From: Streptomyces griseomycini
GTDB taxonomy: Bacteria > Actinomycetota > Actinomycetes > Streptomycetales > Streptomycetaceae
Direction: 5' to 3'
Length of the DNA: 64,000 nt
Assembly: GCF_014203535.1 (NCBI RefSeq)
Contig: NZ_JACHJI010000008.1
Location: 124,001 to 188,000 of the forward strand
The notes beneath the pieces were generated by a model that was not told the DNA's origin, ran no database searches, and saw only the letters and a list, made by a program, of their open reading frames with translations. This document shows, one piece after another, positions 29,782 to 37,576 of the stretch (position 1 is the stretch's first letter; every line of letters begins with the position of its first letter). The translations under genes were made by a program, and so were the position numbers.

Positions 29782-31437
29782 ATGACCGTTGAGAGCGGTT
29801 ACGCGGACTTCTTCGGTCCGCAGGTGCCGCGCATGGGCGACGAGGGGCAGACGCCGACGTTCGCGCTGGCCTCGGCGGCCTATCGGGACAACGAGGCCGA
29901 GGAGATACTCAAGGCCAACAACGAGTGGCACAAGTCGGCGGTCAGCAAGCCCCGGCTGAAGCTGTTCCGGCCGAACCTGGGCGAGGCGTTCTCCCGGGCG
30001 ATCATCGACCGGATGCTGGGCCCCGGGCGCGCGCCGCTCATCCAGTCCTTCGGCACCCAGCCGCAGGTGGTGGTGGAGCACGCGCTCGCGGCGCACCGCA
30101 TCCGCCGGGAGCGCGACAACTGGCTGAGCGCCGTCATGGTCCTGTGCGGCCTGCTGTTCCTGCCCGGCCTCCTCGTGTGGCTGCTGGTCTTCCAGATCCG
30201 CACCACCGTCGCCAAGCGGGAGGACAAGCGGGCCGGCGCGCTCGCGACGACGCTGCTCGTCGCGGTGGGCGCGCTCGCGGTGCTGTTCCTGATCCGCATG
30301 CCGTTCGGCGGGTTCTGGGGCTGGTACGCGCGCGCGGCGGTGATCGCCCCGGTGGTGGGCTGGTTCTGGGCCAAGCACATCTGCGAGCGCACCGCGAGGG
30401 ACCTCAGGGAGCGCTGGGACAGCCTGCTCTCCGGCAGCAGCGTCGGCGCCAAGGTGCCCGAGGCGGTGCCGAGCAGCCCCGGCGAGACGGCGGCCGAGGC
30501 ACTGCGCCAGTCCCTGGCCCGGCTCAGCGCCGAGCAGCAGTCCAACTCCGTGTTCTACGCCGGGCCCAAGGGGATCCTCGGCATGGGCACGCGCTGGGGC
30601 AGCTGGCAGTTGGCCGAGGACCTGGTGCAGGCCGACCCGGACCGGGAGATCCACCCGTTCCGCAGCTGGGACGTCATCAAGTCCATCCACGACCGGCTGC
30701 GGATGCTGGAGCGCGGGCCGCTGAACACCGGGGGCTTCCCCACACCGTCGATACGGCACTGGATCGTCACGCCCATCGGGGAGAACGCCGACGCGGTCTC
30801 CCGGCCCGAGGGCACGGACGTCGAGGCGTACCAGGTCAAGTCGCACGCCATACAGGACATCTGCAACAAGCAGCAGTTCGGCGCCGGCGACCGGCACTAC
30901 CTGGGCGTCCAGTGGACGCTGTGGGACGGCCAGCTGGTCCTCACCATGCTGATCACGGTGACCGTGCTGCACGAGACGCTGCGCATCGAGGTGACCGGAC
31001 ACGCGCTGGGACCGGTGCACTCCCTGTTCACCACCAAGCCGGCGGCCAAGGAGAAGGAGGTCCAGAAGTCGATCAGGTTCTGGGAGACCCGGAAGGTGAA
31101 GCTCCCTCTGGTCGACACGGACGAGGTGGTGCGCCTGGCGGCCCGTGCGCCCCTGACCTGGTATCCGCCGCTGCTGTACTGGCTGGGCGGCAAGCTGACC
31201 CTGCCGGAGCCCTTCGGTCTGCGGCACGCCTGGGCGGACAAGCCGTGGCGGCACCGCTTCATGGCCGACGACGCGCTGCGCGCGGCGGCGCCGGTGCTGC
31301 GGGTGGTGCACGCGGCGGCGATCAAGGTGCTGGAGGAGAACGGCGTGGACACGGAGAAGTTCGGTGCGCGGTCGTCGTTCCTCAGCACGGCGGTGCAGGA
31401 CGCGTCGCCGCGGAAGGCGGACGTGTACGAGGCGTAG
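29782..31437 (+). CDS. Unknown membrane protein, 551 aa
   Basis: I do not recognise a named family. The soluble N-terminal 110 residues are followed by a transmembrane helix at about 113-137 (MVLCGLLFLPGLLVWLLVF) and two more at about 154-173 and 180-200. A large cytoplasmic-looking region of about 350 residues follows, rich in Trp, Arg and His, with no enzymatic motif I can name. The ATG at 29782 (MTVESGYADFFGPQVP) is preferred to an in-frame ATG 20 codons upstream whose extra residues are Arg/Gly-rich. It follows the EF-G-like gene after a terminator and converges on the HIT gene. Confidence 0.8.
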   Translation: MTVESGYADFFGPQVPRMGDEGQTPTFALASAAYRDNEAEEILKANNEWHKSAVSKPRLKLFRPNLGEAFSRAIIDRMLGPGRAPLIQSFGTQPQVVVEHALAAHRIRRERDNWLSAVMVLCGLLFLPGLLVWLLVFQIRTTVAKREDKRAGALATTLLVAVGALAVLFLIRMPFGGFWGWYARAAVIAPVVGWFWAKHICERTARDLRERWDSLLSGSSVGAKVPEAVPSSPGETAAEALRQSLARLSAEQQSNSVFYAGPKGILGMGTRWGSWQLAEDLVQADPDREIHPFRSWDVIKSIHDRLRMLERGPLNTGGFPTPSIRHWIVTPIGENADAVSRPEGTDVEAYQVKSHAIQDICNKQQFGAGDRHYLGVQWTLWDGQLVLTMLITVTVLHETLRIEVTGHALGPVHSLFTTKPAAKEKEVQKSIRFWETRKVKLPLVDTDEVVRLAARAPLTWYPPLLYWLGGKLTLPEPFGLRHAWADKPWRHRFMADDALRAAAPVLRVVHAAAIKVLEENGVDTEKFGARSSFLSTAVQDASPRKADVYEA

Positions 31438-31461
31438 GCCCCCGGCGGTCGGGCCGTGTGC

Positions 31462-31490
31462 GGGGGGCGGGACTGTGCTCCCGGCCCCCC
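31462..31490. terminator. Hairpin between membrane-protein gene and HIT gene
   Basis: The arms GGGGGGCGGGA (31462-31472) and TCCCGGCCCCCC (31479-31490) pair with one bulged base. It sits between two converging genes and could serve either. Confidence 0.5.
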
Positions 31491-31529
31491 ACTGGATGTG
31501 GCTGGATGTGGCCGGCCCCCGCTGCGGGG

Positions 31530-32078
31530 TCATGCCGTCGGCCAGGCCTCCGCCAGCATCTTGCGGGTGTCGGCCAACAGCTGCGGCAGCACCTTCGTGT
31601 GGCCGACCACCGGCATGAAGTTCGTGTCGCCGCCCCAGCGCGGGACGATGTGCTGGTGCAGGTGGGCGGCGATACCGGCGCCCGCGACCGTCCCCTGGTT
31701 CATGCCGATGTTGAAGCCGTGCGCGCCGGAGGCGGTCCGCAGGGCGGTCATCGCCTGCTTGGTGAGCTCGGCGAGCTCGGCGGTCTCGTCCGCCGTGAGG
31801 TCCGTGTAGTCGGCGACGTGGCGGTACGGAACGACCATGGTGTGGCCGCCGGTGTAGGGGTACAGGTTGAGCACCGCGTAGACCAGCTCGCCGCGCCGGA
31901 CGACCAGCCCGTCCTCGTCGGACTTGGCCGGGATCGAGCAGAAGGGGCAGCCGTCGTCGGCCCCGGGGCCGGTCGGCTTGTTCTCGCCCTGGATGTAGGC
32001 CATCCGGTGGGGCGTCCACAGACGCTGGAACGCGTCCTGCGTGCCCACTCCCGACTGCTGCTCCGGCTCACTCGTCAT
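31530..32078 (-). CDS. HIT-domain hydrolase/phosphorylase
   Basis: A 182-aa histidine-triad protein. The triad HLHQHIVPRW is intact, and a zinc-binding CPFC lies near residue 44. The mycobacterial protein at the equivalent position (thrS-HIT-pgsA) is an Ap4A phosphorylase, so nucleotide-polyphosphate cleavage is the best guess; this rests on family knowledge, not direct evidence. It follows thrS on the same strand, with a terminator hairpin between. Confidence 0.92.
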   Translation of the reverse strand: MTSEPEQQSGVGTQDAFQRLWTPHRMAYIQGENKPTGPGADDGCPFCSIPAKSDEDGLVVRRGELVYAVLNLYPYTGGHTMVVPYRHVADYTDLTADETAELAELTKQAMTALRTASGAHGFNIGMNQGTVAGAGIAAHLHQHIVPRWGGDTNFMPVVGHTKVLPQLLADTRKMLAEAWPTA

Positions 32079-32114
32079 GCGTGCAGCATATGGCGTCGTC
32101 CGGGGGCCGCGGAA

Positions 32115-32143
32115 AAGGCCCCCGGGTCGTCCCCGGGGGCCTT
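32115..32143 (-). terminator. Intrinsic terminator of thrS
   Basis: A perfect 12-bp stem (32115-32126 with 32132-32143) with a 5-nt loop lies 18 nt beyond the thrS stop. On the minus strand its base runs into TTTT. It would largely separate thrS from the HIT gene. Confidence 0.85.
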
Positions 32144-32160
32144 CGCCGTCGTCCGTGCGG

Positions 32161-34137
32161 TCAGACCTGCGCCCGCTCCTCGACGACCTTCACGATCTTC
32201 GCGATGGCCTCGTCGACGGGGATGCCGTTCTCCTGTGAGCCGTCGCGGTAGCGGAAGGAGACCGCGCCGTTCGCCATGTCCTCGTCGCCCGCGATCACCA
32301 TGAAGGGCACCTTCTGCTTCTGGGCGTTGCGGATCTTCTTCTGCATCCGGTCCGAGGAGGAGTCGACCTCGACGCGCAGCCCCTGCTTGCGGGCCGCCGC
32401 CGCGAACTTCTCCAGGTACTCGACGTGCGCGTCGCCGATCGGGATGCCGATCGCCTGGACCGGCGCCAGCCATGCCGGGAAGGCGCCCGCGTAGTGCTCG
32501 AGCAGCACGGCGAAGAAGCGCTCGATGGATCCGAACAGCGCACGGTGGATCATGACCGGGCGGGTCTTGGAGCCGTCCGCGGCCGTGTACTCCAGGTCGA
32601 AGCGCTCCGGCAGGTTGAAGTCGAGCTGGATGGTCGACATCTGCCAGGTGCGGCCGATGGCGTCCTTGGCCTGCACGGAGATCTTCGGCCCGTAGAAGGC
32701 GGCGCCGCCCGGGTCCGGGACCAGCGGCAGACCCTGCTTCTCGGCGACCTGGCGCAGCGTCTCGGTGGCCTCCTCCCAGGCCTCGTCCGAGCCGACGAAC
32801 TTCTCCGGGTCCTTGGTGGACAGCTCCAGGTAGAAGTCGGTCAGGCCGTAGTCGCGCAGCAGGTTGAGGACGAAGGTGAGGGTCTTGTCGAGCTCCTCGG
32901 ACATCTGCTCGCGGGTGCAGTAGATGTGCGCGTCGTCCTGGGTGAAGCCGCGGGCCCGGGTCAGGCCGTGCACGACGCCCGACTTCTCGTACCGGTACAC
33001 GGTGCCGAACTCGAACAGGCGCAGCGGCAGTTCGCGGTAGGAACGGCCGCGCGCGTCGAAGATCAGGTTGTGCATCGGGCAGTTCATGGGCTTGAGGTAG
33101 TAGTCCACGCCCTCGTCGAGCTGCATGGGCGGGTACATGCCGTCGGCGTACCAGTCCAGGTGGCCCGAGGTCTCGAAGAGCTTCCCCTTCGTCGCGTGCG
33201 GGGTGTAGACGAACTCGTAGCCCTCCTCCTCGTGGCGGCGGCGCGAGTAGTCCTCCATGACCCGGCGGACGATGCCGCCCTTGGGGTGGAAGACGGCGAG
33301 GCCGGACCCGATCTGCTCGGGGACGGAGAACAGGTCGAGCTCGGAGCCCAGCTTGCGGTGGTCGCGCTTCTCGGCCTCGGCGAGGAACTCCAGGTGCGCC
33401 TTCAGCTCCTCCTTGGACGGCCAGGCGGTGCCGTAGATGCGCTGGAGCATCGGGTTCTTCTCGCTGCCGCGCCAGTAGGCGGCGGCGTTGCGCATCAGCT
33501 TGAACGCCGGGATGTTGCGGGTGGTGGGCAGGTGGGGACCGCGGCAGAGGTCCTTCCAGCACAGCTCGCCGGTCTTGGCGTCCAGGTTGTCGTAGATCGT
33601 CAGCTCGCCGGCGCCGACCTCGACGTCCGCGCCGTCGTCGTGCGAGGCGGAGCCCTTGAGACCGATCAGCTCCAGCTTGTACGGCTCGTCGGCGAGCTCC
33701 TCGCGGGCCTCGTCGTCGGTGACGACGCGGCGGGAGAAGCGCTGGCCGCGCTTCTGGATCTCCTGCATCTTCTTCTCGATGGCCTTGAGGTCATCGGGGT
33801 GGAAGGGCTTGTCCACGTCGAAGTCGTAGTAGAAGCCGTCCTTGACCGGCGGGCCGATGCCCAGCTTGGCCTCGGGGAACAGCTCCTGCACGGCCTGGGC
33901 CATGACGTGCGCGGTGGAGTGGCGCAGGATGTTCAGGCCGTCCTCGGAGGAGATCTCGACCCCCTCGACGGTCTCGCCGTCCTCGACCTCGTAGGAGAGG
34001 TCCCTGAGCTCGCCGGCCACGCGCGCGGCGATGATCGAGCGCTCGCCGGCGAAGAGCTCGGCGGCCGTAGTGCCCGTCGTCACCACGCGCTCTTCCCGCT
34101 CGGAATCGCGTTGGATGATCACACGGACGTCTGACAC
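32161..34137 (-). CDS. thrS: Threonyl-tRNA synthetase
   Basis: A 658-aa class II threonyl-tRNA synthetase. It has an N-terminal TGS domain, an editing domain with HSTAHVMAQAVQELFP and the CRGPHLPTT cysteine segment, and a catalytic core with zinc-binding PMNCPMHNLIFD and motif 2 RLFEFGTVYRYEKSG. Motif 3 MIHRALFGSIERFF and a C-terminal anticodon domain follow. The start is GTG at 34137, eight bases after AGGAG. No T-box leader is seen in the short upstream region. Confidence 0.98.
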   Translation of the reverse strand: MSDVRVIIQRDSEREERVVTTGTTAAELFAGERSIIAARVAGELRDLSYEVEDGETVEGVEISSEDGLNILRHSTAHVMAQAVQELFPEAKLGIGPPVKDGFYYDFDVDKPFHPDDLKAIEKKMQEIQKRGQRFSRRVVTDDEAREELADEPYKLELIGLKGSASHDDGADVEVGAGELTIYDNLDAKTGELCWKDLCRGPHLPTTRNIPAFKLMRNAAAYWRGSEKNPMLQRIYGTAWPSKEELKAHLEFLAEAEKRDHRKLGSELDLFSVPEQIGSGLAVFHPKGGIVRRVMEDYSRRRHEEEGYEFVYTPHATKGKLFETSGHLDWYADGMYPPMQLDEGVDYYLKPMNCPMHNLIFDARGRSYRELPLRLFEFGTVYRYEKSGVVHGLTRARGFTQDDAHIYCTREQMSEELDKTLTFVLNLLRDYGLTDFYLELSTKDPEKFVGSDEAWEEATETLRQVAEKQGLPLVPDPGGAAFYGPKISVQAKDAIGRTWQMSTIQLDFNLPERFDLEYTAADGSKTRPVMIHRALFGSIERFFAVLLEHYAGAFPAWLAPVQAIGIPIGDAHVEYLEKFAAAARKQGLRVEVDSSSDRMQKKIRNAQKQKVPFMVIAGDEDMANGAVSFRYRDGSQENGIPVDEAIAKIVKVVEERAQV

Positions 34138-34230
34138 CGGTCTCTCCTGACTGAAGGTGGGGTTGCGGCGCCATACCGGAGCGCGCGCACGAGTCCCGAT
34201 CGTACCGACCCGGACCCGCCCTTAGCGAAA

Positions 34231-35466
34231 TCAGTCCTCGCAGTCCGGACCGCAGGCCTCGCCGAAGAAGGCCGCGGTCTCGGCGTTCTCCTGGATCGCC
34301 TTCATCAGCCGGTCCCGCTCGGCCTCGTCGACCTGCACCGGTGCGACCTCGCCGGCCCCGGTCACCCGGCGGAAGCCGCCCCGGCTCTCCAGCCGCCCGC
34401 GCACCCGCACCGGCAGCCCGACGAGGTGGGCGTGTCCGGCGATGCGGTAGTCCTCCTCGCCGAGCGTGATCCGGACGTGGCCGACCTCGGCCCCGGCGAG
34501 CACGCGCAGGCGTACCGTGCCCTCGCCGCGCGGCCCGGACCTGCGCATCCGCACCACCGTGCCGGTGATCCGCACCGGCACGGAGGGCTCCGCGCGCCGG
34601 TAGCGGAGGCCGGCCTCGCGCAGGACGGGCAGGTCGCCGGGGGAGAACTCGACGGGTTCGGCACAGGCCGCGCAGCCCTCGGGGACACCGGCCGACGGGG
34701 CCCACGCCACGGCGATCCGGGCGCCCTCCGTGCCCCGGACCAGGGCGACGAGGGCCTCGGTGAGCTCATGGCTGACGCCCGCCCCGACGGCCGTGTCGAA
34801 GGCGTCCATGCCACCGGTGGCCCGGCGGTAGTCGACGGCCTCGCGGGTCGCGTACAGGGCCTGGTGGAGGCGCACGGCGAGGGAGCGGCCGGTGACGACG
34901 GGGGCGAACGCGGTCAGCCGGCGTCCGCCCGCCGCCGGCCCGACCAGGACGGTGTCCAGCGCGGCGGCGGCCGGGCGCCGGTGCCGGGCGCCGTGGAAAC
35001 CGGCGCGTGCGTGCAGGGCGAGCGCGGCGGCGAGCAGCGTCCGGCGGGCGGCGGAGCGCAGCTGCTCCTCGGATGTCCAGGCCGTGGCGCCGCCGGGGCC
35101 GGCCGGTACGTCGCGCCACCAGCGGATCTCGTCGCTGGGCACGGCGAGGGCGAGCAGGATCTCGCGGGCGGAGGACGTGGCGCTGCGGGACAGCGCGTGC
35201 AGGGCCTCGGCGAGCAGGTCCTCGCTGTCGGGGAAGGCGCGGCTCTCCGGCACCAGCAGGCTCGTGCCGCCGCCCGGTCCCGGCGGGGTCCAGCGGCCGT
35301 AGCGTCCGGCGGCGCCGCCGCGCCGCTGCCAGCCGTGCCGGTGCAGGAGGGCGGCGAGGACCGCCGGGTCGGTCTCGGCGGGCTCGGGCGGCCGGTCGGT
35401 CCGGGCGGCGTCGGCGGGGTGCGGACGTACGGGCCGCAGGGGTCCCTCGGTCGGGCGGTGCGTCAC
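34231..35466 (-). CDS. Unknown 411-aa protein with C-terminal OB-fold-like region
   Basis: No named family recognised. The N-terminal third contains HGWQRRGGAAGRYGRWTPPG then TSLLVPESRAFPDSEDLLAE. The middle is helical, with a CAAC pair. The C-terminal region (about residues 295-375, VRITGTVVRMRRSGPRGEG onward) alternates hydrophobic and polar residues in a pattern like an OB fold. It ends in a Cys pair, ACGPDC. The GTG at 35466 overlaps the stop of the DUF4365 gene (GTGA), so the two are translationally coupled and probably act together. A role in nucleic-acid binding is inference from the OB-like pattern and the neighbour. Confidence 0.8.
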   Translation of the reverse strand: MTHRPTEGPLRPVRPHPADAARTDRPPEPAETDPAVLAALLHRHGWQRRGGAAGRYGRWTPPGPGGGTSLLVPESRAFPDSEDLLAEALHALSRSATSSAREILLALAVPSDEIRWWRDVPAGPGGATAWTSEEQLRSAARRTLLAAALALHARAGFHGARHRRPAAAALDTVLVGPAAGGRRLTAFAPVVTGRSLAVRLHQALYATREAVDYRRATGGMDAFDTAVGAGVSHELTEALVALVRGTEGARIAVAWAPSAGVPEGCAACAEPVEFSPGDLPVLREAGLRYRRAEPSVPVRITGTVVRMRRSGPRGEGTVRLRVLAGAEVGHVRITLGEEDYRIAGHAHLVGLPVRVRGRLESRGGFRRVTGAGEVAPVQVDEAERDRLMKAIQENAETAAFFGEACGPDCED

Positions 35467-36029
35467 GGTTTTCCTCCCGTCCCGACCCGCGTCATGATCT
35501 CGCACAGCGCCCGGTCGTCGAAGATGCGTGAGGTGGGGATCCGCACGGTGGTGCGGTGCCGGCCGGTGACCGGATGTCCGGCGAGGTTGGTCCAGTAGCA
35601 GCAGTGCCGCAGGTCGAGCCGGTCGTGACCGGCCCGCAGCCAGTCGTCCTGCGAGCGCGGGACGAGCATGACGACGAGGATCTTGTGCACCGAGACCGGG
35701 GTGCGGGCGAGCTTCGCCAGGTGCGCGTTGTCGAGCGTGAAGGAGAAGGAGCGGCCGGGCGGGCCGGGCGCGATCTGGTAAGTCGCCTTGAGCTGCACCT
35801 TGATGGTCACCTCGTCGTCGACCGTGTGCCCGGGGGCGCTGTGGCTGACGTGCCAGTCGATGCCGTTGTCCGGGAAGGGCTGGGACAGCGAGCAGCCCGC
35901 GGCGGCCGCGACGGCGTGCAGATAGCCGACCTGCAGGGTCTCCATGCAGGCGGTGGTGGCGAGGGTGCCGCGAGCGGGTGGCGTGCGCTCGGGCAGCAGC
36001 CCGCCCCGTTCGGGCTGCGCGATGGCCAT
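35463..36029 (-). CDS. DUF4365 protein, PD-(D/E)XK nuclease-like
   Basis: A 188-aa DUF4365-type protein. Residues 54-61 (DNGIDWHV) supply Asp58. Residues 78-82 (VQLKA) supply Q79-x-K81. With a helical Glu30 these match the D...(E/Q)xK layout of Mrr-like restriction nucleases. The ATG at 36029 (MAIAQPERGG) is preferred, since in-frame sequence further upstream crosses the divergent promoter and exonuclease gene. It is coupled to the unknown 411-aa gene downstream and divergent from a DEDDh exonuclease. DUF4365 proteins occur in some defence contexts, but no such role is shown here. Confidence 0.8.
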   Translation of the reverse strand: MAIAQPERGGLLPERTPPARGTLATTACMETLQVGYLHAVAAAAGCSLSQPFPDNGIDWHVSHSAPGHTVDDEVTIKVQLKATYQIAPGPPGRSFSFTLDNAHLAKLARTPVSVHKILVVMLVPRSQDDWLRAGHDRLDLRHCCYWTNLAGHPVTGRHRTTVRIPTSRIFDDRALCEIMTRVGTGGKP

Positions 36030-36197
36030 GGCCAACAGCCTTCCAGAACAGTCGAGTCCCCGTTGTGGGTCTCTGAACTGCAAAGACCCGTACTCCTGTT
36101 GTCTCCTTCCGGCGTACGGCGCAAACAGCCCGGGTATCACCGGATCGGGCAGCGGACGGTGCGTCGACTGCCGAAGGCGAACGAGGGGTTGTTGGGT

Positions 36198-36923
36198 ATG
36201 ACGTGCTGGTACGAGGGGCCGCTGGCCGCTTTCGACACGGAGACGACGGGTGTGGACGTCGAGGCCGACCGGATCGTGTCGGCCGCGCTCGTCGTCCAGG
36301 ACGCCCCGGGAACCCGGCCGCGGGTGACCCGCTGGCTGGTGAACCCGGGGGTGCCGGTGCCCGCCGCGGCGACGGAGGTGCACGGGCTGACGGAGGAGCA
36401 TCTGCAGCGCAACGGCCGCTGGCCGGCGCCGGTGATGTACGAGGTGGCCCAGGCGCTGGCGGAGCAGGCCCGGGTGGGCCGCCCGCTGGTGGTGATGAAC
36501 GCGCCGTTCGATCTCACCCTGCTGGACCGGGAGTTGCGCCGTCATCGCGCCTCGTCGCTGGGCCACTGGTTCGAGCGGGTACCGCTGCTGGTGCTGGACC
36601 CGCGGGTGCTCGACAAGCATCTGGACCGCTACCGCAAGGGCCGCCGCACGCTGACCGACCTGTGCGCGCACTACGGCGTCGAGCTGGAGGGGGCGCACGA
36701 CGCGGCGGCGGACGCGGTGGCCGCGCTGGAGGTCACCCGGGCGCTCGGGCGGCGTTTCGCGGCGCGGCTGGAGCGCCTGTCCCCCGGTGAGCTGCACACC
36801 CTGCAGGCGGTGTGGCACGCGGCGCAGGCCAGGGGGTTGCAGGCGTGGTTCGCGCGCACCGGCACGGAAGAGGTGGTGGACCCGGCCTGGCCGCTGCGTC
36901 CGGACCTGCCGGCGGCGGCGTGA
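36198..36923 (+). CDS. DEDDh 3'-5' exonuclease (DnaQ-like)
   Basis: A 241-aa DnaQ/epsilon-type exonuclease. ExoI is AAFDTETTGVD, ExoII is MNAPFDLTLLDREL, and ExoIII is the HDAAADA segment (H-x4-D type). All four acidic residues and the His are present. No polymerase or helicase domain is attached. Such stand-alone exonucleases trim DNA or RNA 3' ends in repair or proofreading; the substrate here is unknown. The ATG at 36198 is preceded by a weak ribosome site. It is divergent from the DUF4365 gene and followed by a hairpin and tRNA-Val on the other strand. Confidence 0.92.
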   Translation: MTCWYEGPLAAFDTETTGVDVEADRIVSAALVVQDAPGTRPRVTRWLVNPGVPVPAAATEVHGLTEEHLQRNGRWPAPVMYEVAQALAEQARVGRPLVVMNAPFDLTLLDRELRRHRASSLGHWFERVPLLVLDPRVLDKHLDRYRKGRRTLTDLCAHYGVELEGAHDAAADAVAALEVTRALGRRFAARLERLSPGELHTLQAVWHAAQARGLQAWFARTGTEEVVDPAWPLRPDLPAAA

Positions 36924-36945
36924 GGACGCCCCGGGCGCAGAACAA

Positions 36946-36972
36946 AGCCGGTCCGTCGAGGACGGACCGGCT
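36946..36972 (-). terminator. Terminator downstream of tRNA-Val(CAC) copy 1
   Basis: A 12-bp stem (36946-36957 with 36961-36972) with a GAG loop is followed on the minus strand by TTTGTT. It lies 7 nt past the tRNA 3' end and can also end the exonuclease transcript on the plus strand. Confidence 0.8.
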
Positions 36973-36975
36973 CTC

Positions 36976-37054
36976 CCGGTGGGCGATACTGGGTTCGAAC
37001 CAGTGACCTCTTCGGTGTGAACGAAGCGCTCTCCCACTGAGCTAATCGCCCGGG
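36976..37054 (-). repeat. 79-bp direct repeat, copy 1 (contains tRNA-Val CAC)
   Basis: These 79 bp are identical to 44581-44659, in the same orientation 7.6 kb away. Identity stops abruptly on both sides, extending only 3-4 bp beyond the tRNA. Confidence 0.95.
36980..37051 (-). tRNA. tRNA-Val (CAC), copy 1
   Basis: A 72-nt cloverleaf: acceptor arms GGGCGAT/ATCGCCC, anticodon stem CTTCG/CGAAG around loop TTCACAC (anticodon CAC), and T-arm GGTTCGAACCC. CCA is not encoded. It is identical to the copy at 44585-44656. Confidence 0.97.
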
Positions 37055-37090
37055 AACGCACTGAACAATACAGGTCTCGGCGCGCTTCCT

Positions 37091-37540
37091 TCAAACCGCT
37101 TCCAGGTGGGCGGCCAGTCCGCGCCGTCCGGCCCGCATCATCAGGGCGTGGTTGACCCGGAAGACGGGCCGCCCCGGCACGGCGAGCCGCCGCAGCAGCG
37201 GCTTGCGGACGTCCACCTCCTGCTCGTAGTGGGCGAGGCTGCCGCCGGGCCCCAGCCGGGTGACGGTCCAGCGGGCCCAGCCGTCGATGTCCCCGGACAG
37301 GCCCACCTCCAGGATCCCGGCCTCCGCGTCGCGCCGCCCCTCGCGCAGGGTCGCCCTCAGGTCGAAGGGCGCCAGGGAGCGGATCCGGACGGTCCCGCTG
37401 GTGTCGTCGAGCCGGACGACCTCCCGCACCTGGGGCCACCACAGGGGGTAGTCCTCGATCCGCTCCAGGACCCGGTAGACCACCGGTGCGGGCGCGGGCA
37501 GGGTCCACAGACTGCGGAATCGGTAATGGTTCCAGTCCAT
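37091..37540 (-). CDS. SRPBCC-fold (polyketide cyclase-like) protein
   Basis: A 149-aa START/SRPBCC-fold protein, starting MDWNHYRFRSLWTLPAPAPV and containing VYRVLERIEDYPLWWPQVREV, the usual N-terminal strand-helix signature for these hydrophobic-ligand pockets. No catalytic residue can be named. It sits between tRNA-Val copy 1 and the rhamnogalacturonan-lyase-like gene. It is downstream of the sugar cassette but 36 bp away and may not belong to it functionally. Confidence 0.85.
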   Translation of the reverse strand: MDWNHYRFRSLWTLPAPAPVVYRVLERIEDYPLWWPQVREVVRLDDTSGTVRIRSLAPFDLRATLREGRRDAEAGILEVGLSGDIDGWARWTVTRLGPGGSLAHYEQEVDVRKPLLRRLAVPGRPVFRVNHALMMRAGRRGLAAHLEAV

Positions 37541-37576
37541 GTACGGAGTGTGCCCGCCCGCGCCCGGAACGTTCCG

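Noticed and set aside
34138..34230. T-box leader before thrS
   Set aside because: The interval is under 100 bp and has no T-box sequence or specifier hairpin.
36030..37508. Long upstream extension of the DUF4365 gene (681-codon frame)
   Set aside because: The extension crosses the divergent promoter and lies antisense to the exonuclease and the tRNA; it is Arg/Gly/Pro-rich.
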